From contig LGRX02013671.1 of NCBI GenBank assembly GCA_001247695.2, forward strand, positions 1 through 27,190: a stretch of DNA of 27,190 nt. Reading direction: 5' to 3'. The stretch is from Cymbomonas tetramitiformis (Eukaryota > Chlorophyta > Pyramimonadophyceae > Pyramimonadales > Pyramimonadaceae). Positions within the stretch are counted from its first letter, which is position 1; the number at the start of each line of letters is the position of its first letter. Positions 7,862 to 15,610 of the stretch are shown here, piece after piece. Under the pieces are notes generated by a model. It saw nothing but the letters and a program-made list of their open reading frames with translations. It was not told where the DNA came from and did not search any database. A program made the position numbers and the translations under genes.

Positions 7862-8058
7862 TACGCTGCGGTCACGCTGTGGTCACGCTGCGGTTACGCT
7901 GCGGTTACGTTGCGGTTAAGTTTAAACAAATGTTGTTTATAATTTATTTTCAACCTTATTTTTGTGGAACCCCGTACCCCCCCAAAAGTCAAGACCCAGG
8001 ACCCTTTAAACCGCAGCGTGACCGCAGCGTAACCGCAGCGTACTGGCAACGTAAATGC
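7862..8058. repeat. Fold-back repeat of 11-bp units (inverted arms)
   Basis: The left arm (about 7862-7918) is five near-tandem copies of ACGCTGCGGTY. The right arm (about 8010-8058) is the reverse complement type, ACCGCAGCGTR, about five copies, decaying toward its right end. The arms are separated by about 90 bp holding a C-tract. They could form a long GC-rich hairpin of about 50 bp. The layout fits a small fold-back/MITE-like element or a replication or regulatory hairpin at the edge of the higher-GC cassette. Confidence 0.65.
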
Positions 8059-8126
8059 AACGTTCTCACAAGTTTTCACAGAAATCCTTTACCTCCGCCA
8101 AACTAACACAACTTTTACTTGCAGGT

Positions 8127-9512
8127 ATGCCGCCACCGCTTCTCGTGTTATGGTTGTATTGTATGCTTCCCTCTTTCCCAAAGAGGTCAGAGGATACGCC
8201 ACCTTTAAAAGTTTCTGGAGTTTTTCGCTTAGGGAAAGATGGGTCTGTGTTATATGATACGCGGAATACTAATGCCTACCCATCAGAACCGTTTAGAGAT
8301 AGAGGAAATGGCACCCGCTGCTGCGGTGTCAAACCACGGAAGGTCAAGCAATTTGGGTACACCCATTATGACCGTATTCGTTGTGAGCGTAACACAACAA
8401 CGATATTTTGTCAACACCACTGGGATCAAGTCGTCGCTGTTTTTGGTTGTCGTTTTTCTGAAGCCATGTCCCCTGTTATCAACGCTTATATTTGTGCAAA
8501 CAGCGATGCGTCTGCTGAAGACATCGCTACTATGTTTGGACAGGAAGTTGTTCTGTTGACAGCTGACACAACTAGGGGGAAAGATTGCGATTCTGCCAAC
8601 TTACTTGCTCACAGACTTGAAACTGCTGCGACAGACCTTGCACGGAATGAGAGAGAACGAGTTGCCAGCAGTCCCTCTGTAGACGCTGTCAAAGATATTC
8701 TTCAAGGCGTCTCGATTTCATCCCCTGCTATCTCATATTATGGAGAGGGTTCTACCAAACGGTCTAAAAATAAGAAGCTTGATCCGTCCGCTCGTGCTAT
8801 TCCTTTTGACGAATTGGACGCTGCCTTTGACAGCCTTTGCTTTGAAAGTGAAAACAGTTCTTCTTTTGAACGTTCTTTTTCCAATGCTTCCGATGTTTCA
8901 GTCACGAAGTCTGAGGTTTTACGACAGTCTGAAGAGTTCGCAGAGGAAATGCGAATGCAATACGACCGGTTGACAACAAGTTATCACACAGTGTTGCTAA
9001 ATAACACCAGTTTAAACAACAGCATTGCAGAACTGACAGCTGAAAAAAACCTTTCCGAAGAAAGATGCGAAAAATATTTTACAGAGCTAACCGATCTTAC
9101 TTCCAAATACGGAATTATTGTTTTTTCACACGAAGAACTTACTTGCAAACTGCGAGATAGAGAGTCTGAGTTAGCCATGTTAAAGTCTCGCGATGAAGTT
9201 GTGACTGACAACAGCGACAACCTTATGTTTTCTCAAGGTTATGTTGATAACCTAACCGGCGAGATTACACAGCTAAAACGTCGTGTCGTTATGTTGAGTT
9301 CAAAGAACCCCACAGCGTCAGCAGCCATTGAGGTTGTCTATGAAAAAGCAGTCAAATATGACCCTTTGAAAGTACAGTTTGATAGTCTGGTAGACGACTA
9401 CAACACTTTATTAGAGGAGAAGCATCGTGTTCAAGAAAAGTACTTAAGTACGAAACATATTTCTGAGACTATGTCTTCAGGTTCGGTGTCGTATGAGGAG
9501 GTCGAGCAATAA
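8127..9512 (+). CDS. Orphan 461-aa protein: Cys/His motif plus coiled coil
   Basis: I do not recognise this protein. The frame is open from 8055, but an acceptor-like ACTTTTACTTGCAG ends just before ATG 8127, so I start there. Residues 3-16 are hydrophobic (possible signal-like start). Residues 65-98 contain CC-x19-C-x8-C-x-HH (TRCCGV ... IRCERN ... FCQHHW), a possible zinc-binding module. From about residue 265 to 455 the sequence is Glu/Ser/Leu-rich with heptad-like patterning, predicted coiled coil. Base composition is clearly less AT-rich than the viral genes, and the ORF lies inside a gap in the viral gene order. It could be a host gene exon, a gene from another mobile element, or from an unrelated virus. 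Confidence 0.55.
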   Translation: MPPPLLVLWLYCMLPSFPKRSEDTPPLKVSGVFRLGKDGSVLYDTRNTNAYPSEPFRDRGNGTRCCGVKPRKVKQFGYTHYDRIRCERNTTTIFCQHHWDQVVAVFGCRFSEAMSPVINAYICANSDASAEDIATMFGQEVVLLTADTTRGKDCDSANLLAHRLETAATDLARNERERVASSPSVDAVKDILQGVSISSPAISYYGEGSTKRSKNKKLDPSARAIPFDELDAAFDSLCFESENSSSFERSFSNASDVSVTKSEVLRQSEEFAEEMRMQYDRLTTSYHTVLLNNTSLNNSIAELTAEKNLSEERCEKYFTELTDLTSKYGIIVFSHEELTCKLRDRESELAMLKSRDEVVTDNSDNLMFSQGYVDNLTGEITQLKRRVVMLSSKNPTASAAIEVVYEKAVKYDPLKVQFDSLVDDYNTLLEEKHRVQEKYLSTKHISETMSSGSVSYEEVEQ

Positions 9513-9563
9513 ATAGCGGGGGTTATGTGGGGTGGCTTGGGTAACAGTTTACTACGTTTTAAA

Positions 9564-10202
9564 ATGGCTGACAACATCCCACCTGCTGCACCTCCAGCTC
9601 CTCCTGAAGGTGATATCTTACTTTCACCACGAGGGACTCCAATTAGGAGGGATGCTTATGGAAAACCTTACGAACAAAAGTACTTAAACAAAGTTACCGA
9701 TGTTTGGTCCTTGAGAGGAAAGTTCATTGGGAAGCCTGTTTCTGGCGTGTATTTTTTGTACTCTATTGCAAGTGCAAACGGTTTCATGAAGAAACACTAC
9801 TATGGCAACGCACACAAATACGCTATCGGGGACCTCGACTTGGCTGCAGCTTTTGCCAGTTCTAACCCGAATCCGGAATCGGACGCAGGCGTTTTGGCCC
9901 ACTGGCTTCACAGCCAAGGGATGTTTGCCAAGCTGTTTCTTTTTGGGTTGTTTGCGATGGTCTACTTTGGTATTATCATAACTATGGTGCAGCAGGCTCA
10001 CGTGTTTTTGCAATGCCAAAAAACCTTTAACTCTGTGAACCCATTTTGTATTGGCACAACGAAGGTTTTATGGTTCGTCACCAACTATTCAGCAGAGTTG
10101 GTTGCTATGTTTTTTTCTCAGATTGTTTTTGGCCTCACTTTGGTTTTTGTATATTTTGGAAATATGATAAATGGACAGAATAGGTACCAGCGTCGGCCTT
10201 AA
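9564..10202 (+). CDS. Orphan two-span membrane protein (212 aa)
   Basis: The start at ATG 9564 follows AAA (good eukaryotic context); the frame is open 13 codons further upstream. The N-terminus is Pro/Ala-rich (PPAAPPAPPEG, 6-16). Two hydrophobic spans are visible: about 121-143 (FAKLFLFGLFAMVYFGIIIT) and about 178-200 (ELVAMFFSQIVFGLTLVFV), joined by a loop with C151 and C162. The C-terminus is short and basic. It lies 51 bp after the 461-aa ORF in the same orientation and shares its less AT-rich composition, so the two probably moved together. I cannot assign a family. Confidence 0.55.
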   Translation: MADNIPPAAPPAPPEGDILLSPRGTPIRRDAYGKPYEQKYLNKVTDVWSLRGKFIGKPVSGVYFLYSIASANGFMKKHYYGNAHKYAIGDLDLAAAFASSNPNPESDAGVLAHWLHSQGMFAKLFLFGLFAMVYFGIIITMVQQAHVFLQCQKTFNSVNPFCIGTTKVLWFVTNYSAELVAMFFSQIVFGLTLVFVYFGNMINGQNRYQRRP

Positions 10203-10328
10203 ACAAGTTCAGAACGTTTCATATTTTTCTGTTTAGGAGGGGCCTTGAAACCTGGCCTGTAACAGTTTTGAACTTTTAGCCTTGAAACATAGGGCTGTAT
10301 TATTTATTCAGTTTTACAAGTTTTTTTT
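10203..10328. repeat. Short untranslated spacer with paired GCCTTGAAAC repeats
   Basis: Contains two near-copies of GCCTTGAAACmTrGGsCTGT (about 10240 and 10281) and paired GTTCAGAACGTTT / GTTTTGAACTTTT segments, so it looks like a roughly 40-bp diverged tandem repeat. It lies downstream of the membrane-protein ORF. Confidence 0.4.
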
Positions 10329-10347
10329 GTGTTTGTAACGATTGCAG

Positions 10348-10550
10348 ATTTTGAAGACCTGAAAAACAAATATAACGAATTACTGGTTAAATATCAGATA
10401 TTAGAAGACAATAATGTCATGTGTTATCGGGAGATAAATATGCAAAAAAAACTGTTTCAGCAACTAAATGATGAAGTTGGGAAAATTGTTGATGAAAATA
10501 AAACATTACAATTAATTGTAAATAGTTTAATGAATGCAAAATTAGCATGA
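10348..10550 (+). CDS. Possible exon encoding a short coiled coil
   Basis: The frame has no ATG at its start. Instead a T-rich tract ending TTGTAACGATTGCAG precedes 10348, which looks like a 3' splice site. The coding part, about 67 residues (DFEDLKNKYNELLVKY...), has strong heptad patterning and ends at TGA 10548-10550. It may be the final or an alternative exon of a host-like gene whose upstream exons could include the coiled-coil 461-aa ORF. Alternatively it is a chance open frame in AT-rich DNA. Confidence 0.3.
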
Positions 10551-10570
10551 TAGTTTTTTGTTTCTGATTT

Positions 10571-10801
10571 ATGTATGTATTGATTGTGTTTTTGTTGTGT
10601 TGTGCAGGACTTGCAACAACAATAGACCTAACTGAAATTGAACCTACAAAAAAAACCCCAATAAATACCAGATGTTTCAAATGTGAAAGATTGTGTTGCA
10701 TAATGTGTGCACGGTTTGAAAACGGCATACAAAAAATAACTTCTGAATTAGTGAAGCATCAAAACAACTTTCCATTTATTTGCATTATTTGTAATAAGTA
10801 A
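10571..10801 (+). CDS. Small Cys-rich protein or exon (76 aa)
   Basis: Read from ATG 10571, the first 17 residues (MYVLIVFLLCCAGLATT) look like a signal peptide. Equally, the same bases form a T-rich tract ending TTGTGTTGTGCAG at 10608, a plausible splice acceptor. Downstream are paired cysteines (RCFKCERLCCIMC, and CIIC at the end), a CxxC...CxxC...CxxC layout as in PHD/zinc-ribbon-like folds. The two readings (secreted peptide versus spliced exon) cannot be separated here. Confidence 0.35.
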   Translation: MYVLIVFLLCCAGLATTIDLTEIEPTKKTPINTRCFKCERLCCIMCARFENGIQKITSELVKHQNNFPFICIICNK

Positions 10802-10837
10802 AATGAAATTCTTTGGTAAATGCTTTAATGTGTTGTG

Positions 10838-10867
10838 GGTTACTCATTTTGCGCATAATGTGTAACC
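10838..10867. repeat. Imperfect 30-bp palindrome, right copy
   Basis: Left half GGTTACTCATTTTGC and the reverse complement of the right half, GGTTACACATTATGC, differ at two positions. It pairs with the similar site at 7724-7753 in the same orientation, so the two sites bracket the interval holding the fold-back repeat and the orphan ORFs. Confidence 0.55.
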
Positions 10868-10955
10868 TATTATTCTGCAATTTTACCATCATAATTTGTC
10901 GAAGAAATAACTATTTGTCCATATTTACAAGTCATTATAGTATGTATATATATTA

Positions 10956-12290
10956 ATGGAAAGACATACTCAATCATTGTGTTCACCGTTGTTCATTCAA
11001 AATGATTTCTGCAACAATAAAGTGTTAAATTCATCGAGCAAGATACTCAATTTTCCAAACAACAATAATACTTATTCAGTTTCAGCAGATTTGAATAAAA
11101 AGTATGAGTTAAATGAAAGTGAAAAGAAACAATATAGACTTCAATTAAATAGTTTATTCAAACAATTAGGTGACTTGCAACACTCTCAAATTGAACAATC
11201 GTTTTCCAATAGTCTTAGAGAGAAAGCATATCATGTAGGTATTTCAGGTTACCTCGGTTCAAGAAATTATCAATCAGATTTGTTATTTCCAGGCGGTTAT
11301 GAATATAATACCTTAGAGACCGCAAAAAATCAATTGAATAAAGATGTGCTTAGCAATAAATTCAACATTGACCCCGAGCTATCAAGTTATGACGCCGTGG
11401 TGCTCAATAATGGAAACAACAAAATCCATATTGCATATCATGGTGCCTCATCAAATCCTTCTTATTTAGATGAAGATAAAGCGGACATATTTTCCGTAAT
11501 TAAAGGAAAACATGAAACAAGAGATTCATTTCGAAGAGCTGAAAACGTATATTTGAATACATTGAAAAAATATCCTAATCATGATATTGAGTTGTTAGGG
11601 ACAAGCCTTGGCGGTGCTAAATCTATTCATGTCGGTGAGAAATTCAATGTAAAATCGACTACCTTCAACCCGTTTCTTTCACATGTATACAACCCAAAGG
11701 TTAATGGTAATGCACCGCAAAATATGCATCGAGTTGTAACTGATTGGGCCACTTTGGGAGCCTTAAAAATACCATCAAAAAGTAATAGGAAAATATTTCA
11801 TTACTTCGAAAACAAAAATCCTTATGATTTATTCAAATCACCGTATGCATATGTTACTTCGCCGCATAATTTAAAACAGTTCTTTCAAATGCCAAAGAAT
11901 AATAAAGTTAATAAGGTGAATTTATTGAAATCGACATTACATACTATAGGGACCGGATTTGATGTATTGATGTTTGGAAATGCTTTGAACGATGCAAGAA
12001 ATATGTCAATAAATACTGTTGAAAGTTATGAATTTAACAATCAAATTTCCGAAGATTTAAATCCATTAGGACTGTTAGGAGTAAATTTTGATATTGATAA
12101 AAATTACTTGCATGACGACGCACCCTTAGAAGCAAGATTATTGGCTGATTACATATCAAACAAAGGTCCTCAAAGAATGACATCATTTGATAGAAGTATA
12201 GAGAAATCACAATCAAATAAGTATACATCTATTGATGAAAATACGATTAAAGATAAAAATAATAATGTTTTGGTAAATTATGGAACGTGA
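10956..12290 (+). CDS. Lipase-like alpha/beta hydrolase (444 aa)
   Basis: The nucleophile elbow GTSLGG (215-220, GxSxG with S217) follows KYPNHDIELL, with an upstream IHIAYHGASSNPSYLDED (157-174) resembling the oxyanion/lid strand of class-3-type lipases. D263 (VTDWATLG) and H304 (SPHNLKQFF) are candidates for the rest of the triad. Residues 1-90 are Asn/Ser-rich and probably flexible. Lipases/phospholipases of this kind occur in some PLVs, and a role in membrane penetration at entry is the usual inference. The start codon follows TATATATATTA. The gene overlaps the next one by 11 nt. No copy exists in segments B or C. Confidence 0.8.
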   Translation: MERHTQSLCSPLFIQNDFCNNKVLNSSSKILNFPNNNNTYSVSADLNKKYELNESEKKQYRLQLNSLFKQLGDLQHSQIEQSFSNSLREKAYHVGISGYLGSRNYQSDLLFPGGYEYNTLETAKNQLNKDVLSNKFNIDPELSSYDAVVLNNGNNKIHIAYHGASSNPSYLDEDKADIFSVIKGKHETRDSFRRAENVYLNTLKKYPNHDIELLGTSLGGAKSIHVGEKFNVKSTTFNPFLSHVYNPKVNGNAPQNMHRVVTDWATLGALKIPSKSNRKIFHYFENKNPYDLFKSPYAYVTSPHNLKQFFQMPKNNKVNKVNLLKSTLHTIGTGFDVLMFGNALNDARNMSINTVESYEFNNQISEDLNPLGLLGVNFDIDKNYLHDDAPLEARLLADYISNKGPQRMTSFDRSIEKSQSNKYTSIDENTIKDKNNNVLVNYGT

Positions 12291-12513
12291 AAACTTAATC
12301 AAAAATGCTCAGATTTTGTACCCTAATTTATGCACATTTTATATTGAATTGATTGTTGATGATTTTATTAAAAGACCACAACTCTATGACGATATGTATA
12401 ATGGAAACATTGAATTACTTTTACCATTAAAAAGAGATTTAAAAGAAGATATTGAAATGAATAAAAACTATATTGATATTATAAATAGAGATAGTCATGA
12501 GTGTAATATCTGA
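12280..12513 (+). CDS. Small PLV protein (77 aa), unknown
   Basis: A 77-residue frame whose start overlaps the lipase end by 11 nt and whose end overlaps the minor capsid start by 17 nt. The sequence is acidic and predicted mostly helical (MERENLIKNAQILYPN..., then PLKRDLKEDIEMN). The tight overlaps and consistent strand make it a credible gene in a compact block. Function unrecognised. Confidence 0.55.
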   Translation: MERENLIKNAQILYPNLCTFYIELIVDDFIKRPQLYDDMYNGNIELLLPLKRDLKEDIEMNKNYIDIINRDSHECNI

Positions 12514-13480
12514 ACGTACACTTTATTTATCAAGTGAAGACCTTTCATCATTTGGTGATTCCAGAATTATCAATATCAATATACCAACACAATTAACAAA
12601 CTATAAAAATACAAGCAAATTGAAAATTATTGTGAATTCATTTTCGGCTGCAAAGACTTGGTATACCATTAATGAATATAATGGAATTTTCTATATTGCT
12701 GATACAAATTCTGATAAATTTTATGAATGTAGAATACCTGATGGAAATTACACAGATTTAGATGATTTAAATTTGATTTTAGAAACAATTATTTTAGATG
12801 TTCTTGTTGAGCACTTCGAGTTCGCAAGACCTGCGGATAGAGTTGATGTTACTTACGATGCAATTTCAGGACATTTTACGATTACACTTAGCAAACCTGC
12901 TCTGAATATCAAGTTTGTTTCATTTTCGATAACTGGTGATTTTCAAGCAGTGCCTGGAAGTCCATTAGATGATGCATTAAATAATATCTTTAATTCACCA
13001 GGAAAGTATAACGATGTTGACCAAATATTAGGGGGACAAACAAACAAAACAGTTGCTGGTCTTACAAACATTTCACAGATTAAAGACTTGTTCGATATCG
13101 AAACTGTAAATGAAGTATTTATTTCCAAATTTCCTGGTAATTTACAAACAAACGATGCTATTTATCTTAGAATATCAACGTTGCCCACAAATAATTTACA
13201 AAGTACAAATCTTTCAAACAATTTTAAAGAAAATCAAATCATTAGTAGTGACATTTTAGGAAAAGTATTGTTACCGTCAGATTTAACTAATCAATTTATT
13301 ACTTATTTAGATTATGATGAAAACTTTTCTATAGATGTGCAAGCTTCTCAATTTTCTCAATTAAGAATTTCAATTACCGACAATAAATCCAGACTAATTC
13401 CTACAGCCGTTTCCCGAAATGGAAATGAACAATCTATAAACTATGCATTATCTTTGAAATTAAAAGAATATGTGAATTAA
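12497..13480 (+). CDS. Minor capsid (penton-like) protein
   Basis: A 327-aa protein beginning MSVISERTLYLSSEDLSSFG, then an alternating beta pattern (IININIPTQL, SKLKIIVNSFS, NGIFYIADT, ECRIPDGNYTD). The order 'YLSS..., beta strands, N-G-I-F, I.dGNY' fits single-jelly-roll penton/minor capsid proteins of PLVs, and it lies directly before the major capsid gene, the usual arrangement. The C-terminal half has YLDYDENFSIDV and ends with NYALSLKLKEYVN. Intact here; a 5'-truncated copy is at 23867-24700. I assign it by position and fold-like pattern rather than a diagnostic residue. Confidence 0.75.
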   Translation: MSVISERTLYLSSEDLSSFGDSRIININIPTQLTNYKNTSKLKIIVNSFSAAKTWYTINEYNGIFYIADTNSDKFYECRIPDGNYTDLDDLNLILETIILDVLVEHFEFARPADRVDVTYDAISGHFTITLSKPALNIKFVSFSITGDFQAVPGSPLDDALNNIFNSPGKYNDVDQILGGQTNKTVAGLTNISQIKDLFDIETVNEVFISKFPGNLQTNDAIYLRISTLPTNNLQSTNLSNNFKENQIISSDILGKVLLPSDLTNQFITYLDYDENFSIDVQASQFSQLRISITDNKSRLIPTAVSRNGNEQSINYALSLKLKEYVN

Positions 13481-13506
13481 AATTATATTATATATATTAT
13501 AATAAA
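13481..13506 (+). promoter_or_regulatory. AT-rich start-proximal promoter of major capsid gene
   Basis: ATTATATTATATATATTATAATAAA runs straight into the ATG. Closely related TATAATATATA-type tracts precede the 105-aa (14871-14888), 113-aa (15212-15230), 599-aa (15600-15610) and 336-aa (17412-17425) genes, and all their inverted copies. The repeated position within about 25 bp of the ATG suggests a late-type promoter with a very short leader. Confidence 0.5.
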
Positions 13507-14853
13507 ATGTCGCTACCGTATAGTCTTGCATTTGGACTTCAAAAACTAAGTGGATATAGTACTCAATATTTTCGCCTTGAAACAACAAACTTGACCGAAG
13601 TAAATCCTTACGGTGTTATTACTTTGAATCTTCCAGTTAATGTTTTGTGTAATTTGAAAAGTTTAAGTATGCATTGTAAAGGTCGTGCTAACAATACTGC
13701 CATAGCTTGTACCGACGCCGCAAATCAAGCTGATTCAGTTATCACAACTTTGCCAAATGGAATCGAAAAACTGATTTCTCGTGTGGAAATTTACAGCGGA
13801 GGTATTGCTATTTCCTCGGGAATGAGTCAATATTCAACGGTATCAACGGTTTTGGACAATCTTAAAACTACGTTAAACAAAGAGGTATCTTACCAACGTG
13901 TTTTGAAAAATCAAGAAATAAATGTCAATACTGATAGTTATTATCAACAAGAAAGACCATATATTTTGAATAATTTCCTACAATTTATAGGGGAAAGTGC
14001 TCCTGACTACCTGGATACTGCGTTACTTCCTAGCATTCAGTTACGTTTCTATATGCATGGACCGGAGGTGTTGGGTGCATATCAAAAATCATTAGGGGCA
14101 GGTGTTAAATTTACCGGAACAGCGGCAGCCGAACTTGCTGCAAAAGCGACATGGAAATTGACTGATTTGCATTTTACAATTGAAACAATAACATTTTCAA
14201 ATGGTGTTTACGATAGTGCTGTCGAAAGAAAACTAAAAGAAGATTCTTACATTGAGATGCCTTTTACTAATTATTTTACCTTTCAAGATAATCAAACGGA
14301 AATGACTAAATCAAATCGATTTTCTTTGTCGGCACAATCTTTGGATATGCTATACGCTGTTCAAAGGCCTTCAAATTACAGTTCTGTCAATACAGGTTTG
14401 CATAAAATTGATAATAAAATAGGTGCTACTTTCGTACCAAGTTATTTCAGATTTTATGCTGGAGATATTCAATCTTGGCAGTATAATGTCAACTCAATTT
14501 ATTATCCAAATTATCGTGCTACCGCTCTTGATGCTTTTAACTTGGTCGCTATTGGTAAAGCTGATAATTATTCTGATGATGCTGGTTGTAAAGTTAATTC
14601 TTTGGAAAATTGGTATAATTCTTATTGGACTGCTATGCTTCGATTGAATATGCCTATGCCTGGTATGGGTCCCAGAAATTGTTCAGGGGTTGATACAAGA
14701 GGTATGAATGCAAGTTTATTTTTGGTAACTCAGAAATCATCAACTGCAGACCCACTTCAAGAATCATTAACAAATAACGAAACATTTATTATTGCACAAT
14801 GTACAAGTACCATTCGTATTGGTATGGGAAGAATGATTGAAGTTGTTGTATAA
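13507..14853 (+). CDS. Major capsid protein, double-jelly-roll type
   Basis: A 448-aa protein beginning MSLPYSLAFGLQKLSG. It is the largest protein of the virion block and sits between the minor capsid gene and small virion proteins. Predicted beta-rich throughout, with a Pro/Gly-rich segment near the end (MPMPGMGPRNCSG) and a conserved C-terminus (IIAQCTSTIRIGMGRMIEVVV). Length and context fit PLV major capsid proteins. The copy at 22527-23840 is very similar, but lacks 11 residues around position 265-275 (after TFQDNQT). Start chosen by the AT-rich tract directly upstream and identical start in the copy. Confidence 0.85.
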   Translation: MSLPYSLAFGLQKLSGYSTQYFRLETTNLTEVNPYGVITLNLPVNVLCNLKSLSMHCKGRANNTAIACTDAANQADSVITTLPNGIEKLISRVEIYSGGIAISSGMSQYSTVSTVLDNLKTTLNKEVSYQRVLKNQEINVNTDSYYQQERPYILNNFLQFIGESAPDYLDTALLPSIQLRFYMHGPEVLGAYQKSLGAGVKFTGTAAAELAAKATWKLTDLHFTIETITFSNGVYDSAVERKLKEDSYIEMPFTNYFTFQDNQTEMTKSNRFSLSAQSLDMLYAVQRPSNYSSVNTGLHKIDNKIGATFVPSYFRFYAGDIQSWQYNVNSIYYPNYRATALDAFNLVAIGKADNYSDDAGCKVNSLENWYNSYWTAMLRLNMPMPGMGPRNCSGVDTRGMNASLFLVTQKSSTADPLQESLTNNETFIIAQCTSTIRIGMGRMIEVVV

Positions 14854-14888
14854 AAAAAACTAATTTAATTGTAATTGTATATAAATAT

Positions 14889-15206
14889 ATGGCTGAACAA
14901 GCGGGACAAATTTTTGCTTCAAACTTAGGAAATAAACCATTAGGGAAAGTCGATGTAAAATTACCAAATATGATGTTAACTTCAGGCTTTCGAAGTCCTT
15001 CAATGATGATTATTCCCTGCAAAACAATTCAAGATTTACGACCACCTGCAAGAGTATCTAATGTGGACCCTATGTCAGGTTTTAAATCATATACATTAGG
15101 ACACGGTGATAAAATTACAAAACAGAATGCTATGTTTTCATTTCCTAATATTCATCCATTAAATAATAAATTACCAACACTTGCACCGACATTCTTTGTG
15201 AAATAA
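14889..15206 (+). CDS. Conserved small virion-block protein (105 aa)
   Basis: The protein begins MAEQAGQIFASNLGNKPLG and ends NNKLPTLAPTFFVK. It is nearly identical to its copy at 22179-22496, with only a handful of substitutions, making it one of the most conserved genes in the window. No recognisable domain and no membrane span. Located between the major capsid and MSSFGN-family genes, it is probably a structural protein such as a cement or linker protein; that role is inferred from position only. Confidence 0.7.
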   Translation: MAEQAGQIFASNLGNKPLGKVDVKLPNMMLTSGFRSPSMMIIPCKTIQDLRPPARVSNVDPMSGFKSYTLGHGDKITKQNAMFSFPNIHPLNNKLPTLAPTFFVK

Positions 15207-15230
15207 AATTAATATATTATAATATATATA

Positions 15231-15572
15231 ATGTCTTCCTTTGGAAATGATTTTGTTTTAGATGAAAATATTAAAGTAAATAACGGTGTGTTTATTGGTG
15301 CCAAAGATAAAACAACAATAACAACTTTACAAATGGTTGGAGCAAATATCATAATGGATATCGATGGTTCTCAAAGCGGCGACCCTGGTGATGTTTATCT
15401 AAATATGGCTGCATTGACTGATAAATGCAAAGTCCGTATGGCTGGATTACCTGTTGTAACCGGTGCCGCAAACACACCGCCAGGTAATGATGTTGTCCCC
15501 GTCAATGGATTGTATGGGTATAGAAGTGCGGGTGGTAATGCACCAGCTCAAATTTTTATGAAAATGGCATAA
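15231..15572 (+). CDS. Small MSSFGN-family virion protein (113 aa)
   Basis: The N-terminus MSSFGNDFVLDENIKVNNG is shared in its first six residues with the two fibre-like genes downstream. The body is beta-rich with a VGANIIMDIDGSQSGDPG segment and a C-terminal VNGLYGYRSAG...IFMKMA. The inverted copy (21790-22152) is 7 residues longer: where the copy has TCA after MKMA, this gene has TAA. A third, diverged copy without its N-terminus is at 25967-26284. Probably a short surface or spike protein attached through the N-terminal tag. Confidence 0.75.
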   Translation: MSSFGNDFVLDENIKVNNGVFIGAKDKTTITTLQMVGANIIMDIDGSQSGDPGDVYLNMAALTDKCKVRMAGLPVVTGAANTPPGNDVVPVNGLYGYRSAGGNAPAQIFMKMA

Positions 15573-15610
15573 ATTCCATAATAAAATTAAAAAAGAAAGT
15601 ATAATATATA

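Noticed and set aside
9684..10019. 111-aa minus-strand frame
   Set aside because: Overlaps the two-span membrane protein ORF fully and shows no coding signs.
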